In this document: piece after piece, positions 12,401-24,629 of the stretch
Numbering within the stretch: the first letter of the stretch is position 1
How the letters are laid out: each line of letters starts with the position of its first letter
Source: Fusarium oxysporum f. sp. lycopersici 4287
Lineage: Eukaryota; Ascomycota; Sordariomycetes; Hypocreales; Nectriaceae
DNA length: 64,000 nt
Assembly (NCBI RefSeq): GCF_000149955.1
Contig: NC_030986.1
Location: forward strand, 1,437,148-1,501,147
Direction: 5' to 3'
Notes under the pieces: generated by a model
What the model saw: only the letters and a program-made list of their open reading frames with translations
Databases searched by the model: none
Told to the model about the DNA's origin: nothing
Translations under genes and position numbers: made by a program

Positions 12401-15400
12401 TCACCCGTTTATCCAATGCCCTTCCTCCCTCTAGACTTGGCCACCGCTGTCAGTGATCACGAAGAACTCTTGTCGCCTCTCGCCAAGCAGCCAAGTCGAT
12501 TCCAGGCCCGTGTTCTCCTTGTCTCTATTGGGCTTGCACAAACGAGCCCCGTCAGCTTCAGGGCACCCCATGTCCTTGCTCAAGACTCAAGCCTGTAAAG
12601 GTCAGTGCCCCAGAATCCCATCCATCGCCAAAAGCAGCAGTACCCTGAGTCTCTACGTCATTGGAATGACTGAGTTCAAAAGAAGGTGAGACAGCCTACG
12701 ACCAATGGCGGCGACTGTTTCTCCGATTTGCCTACCTAACCCAGCTCACAGTTCCGGTCCAGTCGGCCTCGCCCTTTCGCGGTTTTGTTTTTCTACCTTG
12801 CCATATCCACATCCACTTCGCATCGGATTTCATGTGGGGGTACCTCCATGTTTAAACTGGGGGACGTGGTCGCTTTCTTCCGCGGGCTTTTGGCTATAGT
12901 AGCTGGCTGTCGATAGGCAAAAACGAACAGGATTTGGTCGGCGCTTTTTTACCCGCGACCTCCGGTGAGTGGACTTCGGCGCCGATGCCTCGGTGTGTCA
13001 GTGGGCAATAGATGGAGACCCCACGGGCAATTCGCGGTGTACAAGATGTTTTCTTCTCGGTCAACCCTAAATGGGTCGTCGAATGCCGAAGACGGGGCAC
13101 GGTAAGTCCTTTTTGGTCACGAACTTCTGAAGCTGAGAACGAGAGTGCCTGAGTCGCTCGCTCGCTGCTAGCGGGTCTGACTCCGATCTTCAGCGAGTCG
13201 TTCACCGCACCGGTTTCCGCGCTCCGCTGTTGTTCCTGACTCTTAGGTTCCATGCTCAGGTTCCATTCCGCGTCTTTTGCTGTTACAAGTTGCCTCATCC
13301 AGGGTCCAAGTTTTGTGTGCCGCGCCTATCGCTCCCATTACGTTACCAGGCGGTTGGTCTTACACACCAAACTGTATGCTTAAGCCCGCCTACGTAACTT
13401 CTTGTTACGCTGTGTCCACGGGCATCCGTCCAGTGCCTACCCTGTTGTTTCCGCGACGGGAGACATCCTTACACAATATCCGCCACCAACGACCCCTTGT
13501 GTTGTTTACTTGATACGGTAACTATCCTACATCTTAATCCAACTTCGATATATCACAGGCGAGAGGCAATTGGTATTACAAATGAGGAGATAAACAGCAG
13601 CACTAAACAGTTTGCAATCTTTGGAGTCCACTAAACCACCGACAAGACTGGGTCCAAATTAACTACAGTGGGAGATTTGCATTATGCAGCTCTATCAGCG
13701 TGGAGCTGCCGACTTACACGCACGAGCGAGTGCGTCTATTTTTCTTCCAGAAAAACCCGGGGCGCATGAGTGATGTGTCCGCGTAAAGCGATGTCGAAAA
13801 ACGAACAAGTCTCTCGTCTCACCATGTCGCATTCGATCGAGCTCTACCCAATCCCCTTTCACGGCTGACGCCAAGTCAACGAGGCATTTCTTGACTGCAT
13901 ATTCGTGCATCTTCCCCATCTTTGCCCGGCTTTGGGCGGATCCGGGGTCGCCCGGGAGGCGCTCGAACTTAACTTAGGAGGTTGGTGGGCTTGCACCCTG
14001 AAAATTGTCTAGGAAACAGAACCAATCAATTGGTCATAGTGATTGGTCGGTTCATTCTGATGAGGGAATTCAAAGACCATGAAACGATCCAAGCAAATAG
14101 ACTCGACCTAGACTCCTTTCACCGGTAATATCGCTCACTCTGTTTGATACTCTTGCATAATAGTAAACGTGGACTCTGGTCATTGAATCATTCACCTAAC
14201 CATTTGCGGGTAAAACCTCATCATGGGCTTGTTAGACAGACAGTAGCTGGGACTAGGGAATGGCAATAGTGGCACGCTCGCTGCGTAGCATGCGGGATAT
14301 TGATGAGCTTAATGTCAAATCTGGAAGGTCTCAGCACCAGTCATTGGCTGCACCTTCCACATACTGAGATCTACCCCAACACAAATTACCTTCTCCCATC
14401 CCGCGGGAGATGATGTTGCCGGATACTTTTCTTCCTGCAGCCTCACTTTTTTGCTTCTCCATCTCCATCTCTACCTTCACTTACATACACACAACAGGCC
14501 AGCCCAGGCCAGACCGCACTATCAAGAACACCGCTTCACCCCAGCTTCCTTGGCGACAGCAACAGTGCACAATTGCGGAGAGCGAAGAGCAGCTTCCTTG
14601 AACAGCCAAGTCTTCACTCGATTCAAGGGACTTCACTGATGGAGTCGAGTGCTACCTTGACTGTCCCAGCCCCTGGATGTCGTTGTGCCTACCAGCCTCC
14701 GCTCCGACTTTCTTATTCATGCACTCTCCGCCACAGTCTGGGGTAGGACTGTTCATCTGATAGGGGCTGTCGAAGCATGGACTTGATTTGACTTCACGGT
14801 AACTTGACTTTACGGTCTTGTGCCTATTTGCGCCCTGGGTGCTTGCATCTTGTGAACCACAAAAGAAGATTCGTGAGGATCAGCATGACAAGCCAAAGTC
14901 GCATCATGCTGTTGTCGCCTCTGCTGACGTTACTCAGAGGCTGAGGCGGTCTATCAACAAGTCATGGTTTATCCGAAAACGAAAAATGATACGTGAATCT
15001 GGCACGATGCGCATACGTCACTCGAGATCCTGACCTCTATTTCCAGAGCGGAGAAATCTCGAAATCTCGCAGTGCTGTCACCGTCAACACTCCGGTCTCG
15101 CGACGATGGCACATTTGCCTGTATGTCTCACACATACAGCCGGCTTGATCTGGAGACTTCAAAACTAGAATCTTCAGCCTGTTCTCCAAATCCTAACCCC
15201 AACGACCCCAAATAGCCACCGCAAATTGAAATGCAGGGATTTATAACTGCCCGCATGTGAGACCCGCTTGTACCGATCCACGCGATTTGGCTTGCACGCG
15301 ACCTTCGGCAGTCAAGCTGTCGAACTTACTATTGGCTAGCCCTGAACCACATCCTTCGCTGCGTAGTCCAGTTTTGATTGTCAATCACACTGTATTGTCA

Positions 15401-17922
15401 AGGCTCTATCGCAAAGCTCTGGGTAAATCGGAAGCTGCGGTGTTTACAGCCTCTGGTTCGTAGCCATCGTCTGGCCTGTGATGATACAAACTCTTATCAA
15501 AGCCTCACCGGAGGCGGCGACGTGGCTAGGACGTAGGACCGATAACTCTGGTTTGGCAAAAACTGACACGGTGCTCTAGCACTCTTGCTCCACCATGATG
15601 GATGCTCGTTCCTGATATCCACTTCTTTTCCCTTCCACAAACTTAGCACGCCAACTTGCCGCCGCTGGCCGTACCATGTCTTCAAGGTACCGAGTACCAG
15701 CCGAGTCCAGCGCTCAGAAAGTCCAGGCCCTGTCAGTTGTCGGACATTACTTTCCCAAAGACAGACAGAAAGCTCAGAGAAGCACTAAGCGCCCCGAGCT
15801 AAAGGCCCCAGACGCGGCTTTTTTTTGCTGTTTTCTTTACGTGTCTGTTGTTGGTAGTCTTTGTGACAACCCACCTACTGTCACTTGTCCCTACCAAAGT
15901 GCCTCGCCGTTGGCTGGCGCCAGTAAATGAGGCTCTTGCGTCCATTTCATTGCTCCAGCTCCCCATGACAGTCTCCACGACAGCCCCCGTATCTATCTGG
16001 CATCCTATCTATCCGTGCCGTCATTCCCGGAATTGCAAATTTATTTGTTCAATCGCGAATCGGATATGATGTCAATGCTATAGGTTGTCTGGAGAAATTG
16101 GACTAGAGAACCTGCTAAACCGTTGAGTATTTTCGCATGTTACCTTAACATATGCCTGAAACAATCCCGTCGGATATTCGACAACGGTGTGTCCGCCTTT
16201 GGCACGATTGGGATTGGCGTTTATCAAGAGACAAGCCTCGATCTTGCTGGTCCTGGTTGATAAAATCTATATCTTGTTTCCAATACAAGCTAGTGACCCT
16301 GTCGGTGCGACCGGCTTTTACAGCTCACAACAAGTCGCAGTGCAAAGGTTGTAGCGAGGCTCTGCCGCGACCTCGATAGTTGCGCGCCACGCTTTCACAC
16401 CGTGTTGGGCCTGGTAATTCAGAGCATACGAGAAGGACCAGGATCAGTGATCGACGATGGACAGCACCTTAGCGGTCAGCTTCCGATGGTGACTTTGTTT
16501 GCGTCGCTATTGAAGAGTCTCCATCTTAAAAAGGAATTTCTCCAGGCTCCACGAGTCTCCAAACCTTGGTGTGGGATTTGTTGGAGAAGAATCCTCTCTC
16601 GCTGGCTAAACTGACTTTTGGCGAGTCAATAACGAAAACTGGAGCATACGACTCGATGATGGATGGACGGACCTGAGGCTGCCGGAGGACCCTGCATCTC
16701 ATCCCAACAACTAATTCACTCATACAATTTCGAGCGATTCATACTCCATAGTGAAGCTGTGGAAGTCTGCATCCTGAACCTATCCGTACTAATTCCGCCT
16801 CAGAACACTCATGAAAGTTGCAATCAAGTACAAGTCCCTAAACTGGGGATTAGACGCGACTCGCGACTTAGGGAATATCACGGAGCCGAAGACGGACATA
16901 TGTCAAAAGCCAAGCAAACATGCTGACAACCATGCAACTCTTCGAGCCATCTCAATTGCTTACACGCAAAGGATGCCACACCCCGGATCTTGGCCGCAAG
17001 GCTAGTTCACTTCAATGTTCGGCTTTGGCGGACATCAACTCGACTCAAAATCAGGTGTAGGTCTGTATTATCGTCAGTCATGTTCTCAGATGACACGAGG
17101 CGCATGAGAGTTTTTTGTCCATTGCCCACATTCATGCAGCTGCATTGAGGTCCAGAGCCAATCTTGACTTCCTTCTCTCCGGAGATGCCAAGAGTCTCGA
17201 AGCGAGGAACGACCGGTTGATGAAACAACTGGCCTCGGTCGTTGGACGAACAACTCAGTCGCTGACTGAAACGAGAGTGTTTCCTTTACACCAGAAACGT
17301 TGTGGCACAGCCAAGATGGATGTGCGTTGCGCAAAGTTGCGCGTCGCGACGAGCATATTCACCTCGACTTTCTTTTTAGGCCGCATGGTATTACGCGCCT
17401 AGTGCAGCCTCCCGCATGACTGGTGGATGGGCGGCCTTCACTTGCCCATGGGGTATACCGCCTGAAGAACATCTGTCCATGAAAGGCTGCAGAATGCTCA
17501 ATCTGCATGTCTGCTTAATCAAGCCTCGTCTTACACTCATATTTATGACTTCCGAGCAGACCATTTTCTTCCTCATCCATAAAGCCTTGCAGATCGGGAG
17601 CGACATCACATATGTGAGCCCAGTGACACAGCTGCTGGTTTCAAAGAGGCGTCGTCATTTTTGTGTCGCCAGGAGTCGCAATTCCATTTACTTACCACCT
17701 GTGTATCCATGAAATTCTACAAGCCTCGATGATTGACGACGCGTCCCGTTAATCTTGAAATTGGTCACGAACATAGCCTCAGTGACTATTGATTTCGGAA
17801 TCCGATGTGTGTCAGAGGACGTGCATTTAGTCGTCCAGCCCTATTATGTTTCCAAGTCGATCATCCAGGATACCAAGACGGCGACTACCGATGCCAACAC
17901 TTTTGATGCCACAGATGTGAAT

Positions 17923-18003
17923 CTTGGCTCTTGGCTGATGTTGTTCTTTTCCACACGCCCGGCCTTGGCCAGATGAACCAAGACTTGACAGCCAAGAGCC
18001 AAG
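17923..18003. repeat. 15-nt perfect inverted repeat with 51-nt spacer
   Basis: CTTGGCTCTTGGCTG at 17923-17937 is exactly complementary to CAGCCAAGAGCCAAG at 17989-18003. In a transcript it would form a 15-bp stem with a 51-nt loop. Confidence 0.85.
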
Positions 18004-20517
18004 ACATGTGTTCTCGATGTTCGATTTCTGTTACCGCCACCAAACCATACGATAATTTTATGTCCCCGTGTGTTGTACCGAGACTTGGATTTGAGGCTAT
18101 ATCGACAGGGTCTTCGTCTAGACTCATAGAGCAACGTGAGTATTTGTCCAGATCGCTAACATACATGCACACGTTTGCAGGCTGAGCCTGGGCAGCATAA
18201 CTCATCATTGTCCAGACCGTGTAGAACGGCATTATAGTCTACTCCCAGACTCTGTCAGTCCACTCTGAAGCTACATACGACAGAACTCCCCTTGCCGTTT
18301 TTGACAACGATTGAGGCAAAGTGGATGGATGATGTTTATAATTGAGCTGTCTGTTATTCCGTCTTGGCTCGAGTCGGTCAGTCCCGTGGTGCTTCGGTTT
18401 CTCTGTGACCTTTGCTTTTTTTCTGGTCATGCAAGTGCGTGCTTGGTAGAAAGTTTCTGGATTTTCATGGTATGGATAACATGCATGCACGATGAAGGGA
18501 TGGATGGACCTTGAGTGGCTCCGTTAATTTCGGACTTGACAGGAAGCAGGTGTTTATTTTTCTGTCGTCGCGATTTGAGCGGCAGGTCAGTGGGTATGGA
18601 GTAAGATTGCAGCGTGCTTTGGGCGTGGGATGGGCATATGACTATGGTTTCAGTTCAGCGCGGAGTGTTTACTGTAATCGATTGATGGATTGATTGGTAT
18701 GCAGTCGGATATTGCGCTGGAGCCAAACTGTGGATGAATGGATCCATCCGCGCGACAATTAGTTGCATCTCAAAAGGTTTAGCACAAGGGATTTCTAATT
18801 TTGGGGCTTCGAGACAAGTGCGATATGTGTCTCTTGTTAAGTTAAGACCATGTTGTTACGTAGCGGCAGATAATGATGGATATCCCTGCCTGAGCATGTT
18901 GGTTGTTTATCTTTTCTGCATCACCTGAATGCGTAATTTGGAGGCTGAAGGGGTAGAGAGGTCACAGCCAGTCAAGCTCTGAGTCAGTTTACGTACCTTG
19001 TCTCAATAGAGAATACTCAACATACTAGCTGATACTTCCATATCAAATAACAACTGTCATATCAAAGTCTCTATCTAAAAGGACCGTCGGTGATCAATCC
19101 AACTTAGTCAGGGGAAAATCTCGCACTATACCCCAATCGAGCCCCATGGGGGTTTCTGGTGATAACCGAACCTTGTTTCTGACACCAAAGGAAGAGTAAA
19201 AGTACAGTAATCCATCGAAAACGATATCGATGAATGGCTAGTCATGTGAATGAACGGCATTAATGAGTTTATTGCTGCCTGATAGAATGGCGCTGTCGAT
19301 CTGTCGACTTTATTTTAACTACCGACGGTGAAGGCTTCGATCGTCACGGTCTGTCTTGTCTTGGCGGTGCAAGTGCTGTTGGTGAGTACGTTCAGGGATG
19401 AGACGATCGTGATCGCTTTGACGTGCTCGTGAGGAGTTGCAGGGAGGGATGTAAGATTACTGCGACGATCGAAATGTGGGTGAGAGTGGTGAGTGGTGGT
19501 GGTGGTTACCCTGTACCGGGCTGAGATAGAGCGACCAAGGTCAAAGAGAGGGGATACTAATTGCAACGCATAACTTTGGCTTTCTGTTGACGGATTATGT
19601 GGTTGGGGATAAATCGTGTGCACATGATGGAATGTTGAACTAGGGAGCTTAGTTTGAGTTTAGTTAGAGTGATATGTTGTGTTGACATAAAGAGCCCAAA
19701 CTCACATGACGAGGCTGAGATTCCTCTCTAGCATCAAGTACATCGTGGAATCTTTCCACATAGCGAGTTAAACTTGAATAAATACAAGAGGCCATGGCTA
19801 AGGTTTCCGGTGAATTCCATTCAACTTGACGAAAGGCTCTTGTAACCCCCACCCCCCTAGAACTAAGCTCACCAAGTTACGGAAGGACTATTCAGAAGGA
19901 TATATCACCCGAGATACTCAGTCTATGTAAGCACACGGAGGGATATCCACTACAAAAGAAGAAGCGTGTTAGTCTTGCTATACTGTCCAGATCTATGTTG
20001 TTGAGATATCGATAGCAATAAGTTTGAAGTACTTCTCCGTTTAACCATTCGATGTGACCCAGGAAGGAGCCAGAGAGGCTTTCAGATACATGCACGACTC
20101 ATAAGTACGGAGACCTGAAGACCAAGTATAGATAAAAATTCATACATGAATAAATGTCTTTTTTTAAACAGTACTATAAAAGGTATAGAAGTGATTGAAA
20201 GCACGTCAATGACCCCAGAAACGAGTCGTCACTGTTGAGGCTTCGCATGGCTTTGCTGTGAGCAGTGGGGGAATCACAATACGATTCGACTACACAACCA
20301 CAATACTAGAAGCGAAAGGGCTATCTGTAACGGATGGACCGGCTTTCTTCTCTGTGTCGGCAGTGACGAGTGATCCAAGCCGTCAGGCGATATACCTGAC
20401 GAGGGAAGACACTCGATCATACAGAGCCACAAGTTGCTCACACAAACATGAAAACCAAGTAAAGTGAGTAAAGTAACATAGGAGACCACGGCCATCAGGA
20501 TCGAAAAGCAAACAGGA

Positions 20518-20535
20518 CATGTTTGTACAAACATG
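20518..20535. repeat. 18-nt perfect palindrome
   Basis: CATGTTTGTACAAACATG reads identically on both strands. It could be a dimeric protein-binding site. No transcription-factor assignment is made. Confidence 0.8.
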
Positions 20536-21242
20536 AAGATGACCTTTGAGGTCAAGTTCTGAGTTGACTACCCTGCAGGTACGCCGGGATGCCGTCAGAT
20601 CATGTAACTCAAACTCTCTCCTGTAAAAATTCTTTCTTGGCACGCACTGTTAGTGCGGTGCTAGGAGCGGGATTTTCTGCAGGCCACGCGACCACACAAA
20701 AACTGCGGGGACGCTATCGGCTCCCTAACAGCAGTTTTCAGAGAAGGAATTTTGGAGAGTTCGCCTTCTCTGACAACACCTTTGTCGGATCTAATGGCGG
20801 CACCTCAGAACCAGAACGCCTTAGATATCGGAGGGCGATGCCCCGGGCATTCGTAGCGACATCCTTCCGATCAACGACGCCGATTGCGATGGGTTTTTCT
20901 CCTTTAAAGGCAAGCCGCACCGTCGGCCTCTGATCCCTTCCCGAGGTTTTTCCCTGCCGCCGCGACAGTCGACTACGAGCTACAACTTGGTTACTGGAGA
21001 TTGTGGACTGCGTCAGCAGATGTAGTGATGCGCGAGAGAATTCTGGTCGGTGGAAAAAGTTCGACAATAGATTGCCCTCGAACCCGCTGACGGGTGACGG
21101 GCTTGAGAAATACAGCACCTTTTGTGCCATTGGTATGCTGGATGGTGAAGGAAGCGGGGTATCCTGTACCTAGCTAGCTCAGCACGTCTTTTGCTCCAGT
21201 AGGAGATTTGGCTTCGTTACAGCCACCCAGACGAAAAATACA

Positions 21243-21274
21243 CATACATACATACATACATACATACATACATA
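21243..21274. repeat. CATA tetranucleotide microsatellite, 8 units
   Basis: Eight uninterrupted CATA units, about 850 nt downstream of the Nrd1/Seb1-like gene's stop codon. Likely length-polymorphic between isolates. Confidence 0.95.
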
Positions 21275-22121
21275 GATCATGTAACTCGACAAGAACGAGA
21301 CAACACGACCCCTTCAGAACATTAAAGCATCCAGGGGATGTTGAGCATCCATGTAAGAGCCTATATAAAAAGAAAGACAATGATGAAGACTTCATTCCTG
21401 GATACAACATGTTTCCACCCTGGTTTTACATCGCCCAAACTTCCTAACCAATGATCACAAGAGCTTCACTGCCAAGAGACATGCTGCTGGATACCAGAAA
21501 TAGAGAGCAAGCATCTCCAGGTTGTCTATTGGTCGCGTTCTCTATGAAATGTTTGTGGTGGAAACTTCGCCCTGAGGGAATAATAGTAACAGACAACCAC
21601 TTCAGAGGCAAACAACATATTGTATTCAGATTCAACGATATGTATAGGACACTGCTATAGGTCGTAGATGTGAAAAGGACATCATCAATATGGCAAGCCT
21701 CTAGCAGTACAATGCTGGAACCTGGGGGCACTGTTGAATCACCCGGCGACTACCATGACCGAACCGAATTCACGGGCACGACTTCACAAGGCGCAAGTAT
21801 TTAGTGGAATATCGTAACTTTTCATTTGTAGCCAACAAAGCTACGTGGGCCAAGGGGCCCTCATTAAACAAACAAAAACACATCTGGTCGTCAATGCGCA
21901 TGCACGAAGCCGTCAATCACGACTGTTTGCCCGCCAACTGATGCAAGAAACCGTCTCCCGAAGCCAAGTCCTTGTATAGACCTTGGAGCCATGTTGCCAA
22001 CGCCGCCTTCTTCGCTGCTTAAAGCAACCAGGGAAATCAACAATAAAATAACAAAATGTCCTCCCATTTCCATACCTGGGTATCATTACATAATCTTGTG
22101 CGTCCTCCTGGGAAGAAATCT

Positions 22122-24629
22122 CTAGTTATTTGTGGGATCAGGGAATGTGAAGCCAGCGGGAAAGTTGGGCATGCCGTTCGGCAATGTGCCAATACCAAAG
22201 GGGAACGAGGCAACCATGTTCTGTCCATCCTGAGCAAGGTCGCGGTGATCGTCCCGACGATTGTGTCCGTTTGAGCCGTTGTCTCTACTTCGGCGCCAAC
22301 GGGAGAGGTCTTCGTCCCGATTGCGAGTTGACTTGGGTCCGTTGCTACCGCCCTTGTCCGTTTGCATGCGTCGGCTGATGGCCTTGGATGAGACTCCAGC
22401 TCCGATCTCGATATCGGGCTCCTCCACTGACAGGCCAGTCTCAATGGGTTGTCCACCGCTGCCGCCAAAGGGGGCGGTCAACATCCACTTGCGATCAGCT
22501 TCCGTCAACTTATGGATAGGAATAATGCTGACACCCGTTGAATAGTCGCTACAGTCCCGAGGGCCGAAACCAACACCCCAACGAGTCTGCTAAAGTTAGC
22601 TCGAGTCAAAGCACCAAATAGAGACTACAGTTACTTACACGAAGGGGCACCTCCAGATTGCGGGAGTCCTCAGTACCTTGCTTGGCGTTGACAGCATCTT
22701 GTCGGCTAAGCATCTTCACGAAAGCATGTCGCTTGTCCTTGTTGACAATGCATGTTTGCACCGTACCGAAGCGGCCAAATATGCCACGCAATTCACTCTC
22801 AGAGCAGCTGTTCCTTGGTTAGTTAACGCGATACGAATACAGATGAGGATACACCTACGTTACTCCACCAACAAACAATGTTCGGCTATAGACCTTGATG
22901 TGTCCGGATGGAAGAGTTGGATCGTACTCGACCCATTTGTCGGCTGAGCCTTGTTCATGAAGCGGGGTCTCACTTCGTCCACGGTGTCCATGAGGGCTAC
23001 GCTGGCGATATTCACCTCCACGGCGGTCATCATGACGACCACGGTTAGGAGAGTCACGGGCATAGTCTGGGCGATCACGTCCATTTCGAGGAGAGCCACG
23101 ACCACCCCAGCCACGGTCAGGAGATCGTGAACGAGAACGTCCATGGAATCTAGGAGGAGATCTTGTATGGCCGTAGCCTGGCATACGTGAATCCTCTGGC
23201 TTGCCTGAAGGGCCACCCCATGCAGTTTGACCAGGAATTTGGGGACCCTGTGCATAAGGAGCAGGCTGCTGAGCTGGGAGAGCGCCAGCTGCGGCCGCGG
23301 CTCCTGCACCACCCATACTCTGAATGAGAGCAGGAATCTTATCAAATGGAATACCTTGGTCAGCGAGCGCCTTAATCAGCATGATCTGCTGCTGAGTGCT
23401 TGGATCAAGCCCAAGGCCAGGTGCTGCACCAGGCATGGCCCCATTGACTGGATTAGGTGGGTTACTTGGGTTGTTCAGAGGAGAGCCTGCATATCCATTC
23501 TGCGCCCCCATATGTGGGAGGCCGAAAGGAAGAGACGGCACATTTACGGGTTGCGACGCCGGAGGATACGATACAGGCGGCGTAGCAGATGATACTGGTT
23601 GAGGTGGCGCGGCAGGTGGCAGGTTATACGGTGCTGTGGGAGCCGGTAAGGGGTTGGCAGGGGGAGCGGTTGTGTTTTGACGAGCGATGTTAGCCAAAGC
23701 TTCAAGAATAGATGTACCGCTAGGAGCCTGAGGAGCTGAAGTCGTAGCGGGAGCTGAAGCGCTGCCATGCTGCGAGCCTAGCACATTGGGCGGCGGGCTA
23801 CCGGGAGGAGTTGTCGATTCATCTATAACATCACATGTGTTAGACTACAAGTTGATTTGAGGCAATAAAGCAGTACCGCTTGGGCATATGAGGCCAGGTG
23901 TGATACTGCTTGCGTGAAAAACGTACTCTGTTGTGGTGCGTTGAGCTTCTCTCTAAAAGACTCGAGCATTGGTGTAGGGAACGTCTGGCCCTTCTCCCAG
24001 ATATCAAGGAGCTTCTTAATCTTTTCCTACACGGTGGATTATGTGTGAGTTACGATCCATATAAATAGTACGAAGGTCAAATATGTCAAGGAACGAGGGT
24101 CGTCAACAGAAGCGCCTTGCAAGATGCTCCAGTATGCGCGGCACGTGGCAGTGACTGGTTGCCAGCTACATGAGGGTGATAGTCAGATATGCGTACCTTT
24201 TGTTCTTCCGGGGCGGATTGAAGGATGTCATTCATCAAAACAGGCATGAGTTCTGTCACTCGATTGACGCCAGCGGCATAGGTTCCATCCGGGGCAGAGC
24301 TGTTAATTGTCTGTGCCTGTGCCTTGGCTTGCTCGAGCCATTTCCGGGTTACAGAGTCTACGACGTAGAGTACCCCTAACTTGTGTGTTCCTGGTGTCTT
24401 TTTGAAGTGTGTGAAGATTTTCTGAATGAGGACGGATTCGGCCTGTTGGCACAAGCAGTTAGCGATTGTTTGACGTTGCAGCAAATAGAGATGCTTGGTT
24501 AAACCTTACCTGGATGTTGGAAACGCAAAGAGAGGTCAAACTGGTGATGCGAGATCCGGACACACCTGGCGGTTTTAAGTTGAGCATAGCCTGGAGACCA
24601 GTCTCCAAATCCGCGACTGCGGACGCCAT
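22122..24629 (-). CDS. Nrd1/Seb1-type CID and RRM RNA-processing protein
   Basis: Six exons: 24629-24510, 24442-24197, 24026-23927, 23822-22859, 22807-22639 and 22586-22122. Joined they give 687 residues. The N-terminal 140 residues match a CTD-interacting domain, which binds the phosphorylated RNA polymerase II tail (LGVLYVVDSVTRKWLEQA, then EKIKKLLDIWEKGQTFP). A proline/alanine-rich linker follows, then an Arg/Ser/Gly-rich stretch with RSRSRSPDRG. A single RRM begins at SRTLFVGGVT and continues in exon 5 with KDKRHAFVKM, giving both RNP motifs. The C-terminus has WGVGFGPRDC and a polar tail. This order is that of yeast Nrd1 and fission-yeast Seb1, nuclear proteins that couple transcription to termination, 3'-end processing and non-coding RNA turnover. 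Assignment to either subtype is an inference. Confidence 0.9.

Larger units (their letters stand above)
8151..22121. other. 14-kb interval without a supportable gene
   Basis: No reading frame here exceeds about 135 codons. None shows a domain, a signal or splice-linked continuation that I recognise. Base composition is not strongly AT-biased, so this is not an obvious RIP-degraded transposon. It contains small repeats: GCCCTT units at 9395-9412, CATA units at 21243-21274, an 18-nt palindrome at 20518-20535 and a 15-nt inverted repeat at 17923-18003. Pyrimidine-rich stretches such as 14390-14480 could mark leaders of non-coding transcripts. I found no tRNA B-box, 5S rRNA or spliceosomal snRNA signature by eye. 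It may be an extended regulatory region for the proton-pump gene, host long non-coding RNAs, or be unconstrained. Confidence 0.5.

Noticed and set aside
20589..21130. Overlapping frames of 114 and 130 codons on opposite strands
   Set aside because: Neither has a recognisable motif or a splice-linked extension. The stretch is somewhat GC-richer than its surroundings, but that alone does not support a gene.
8151..22121. tRNA, 5S rRNA or snRNA genes in the gene-free interval
   Set aside because: No B-box, 5S or snRNA core motif was found by eye; a covariance-model search was not possible here and could still find one.
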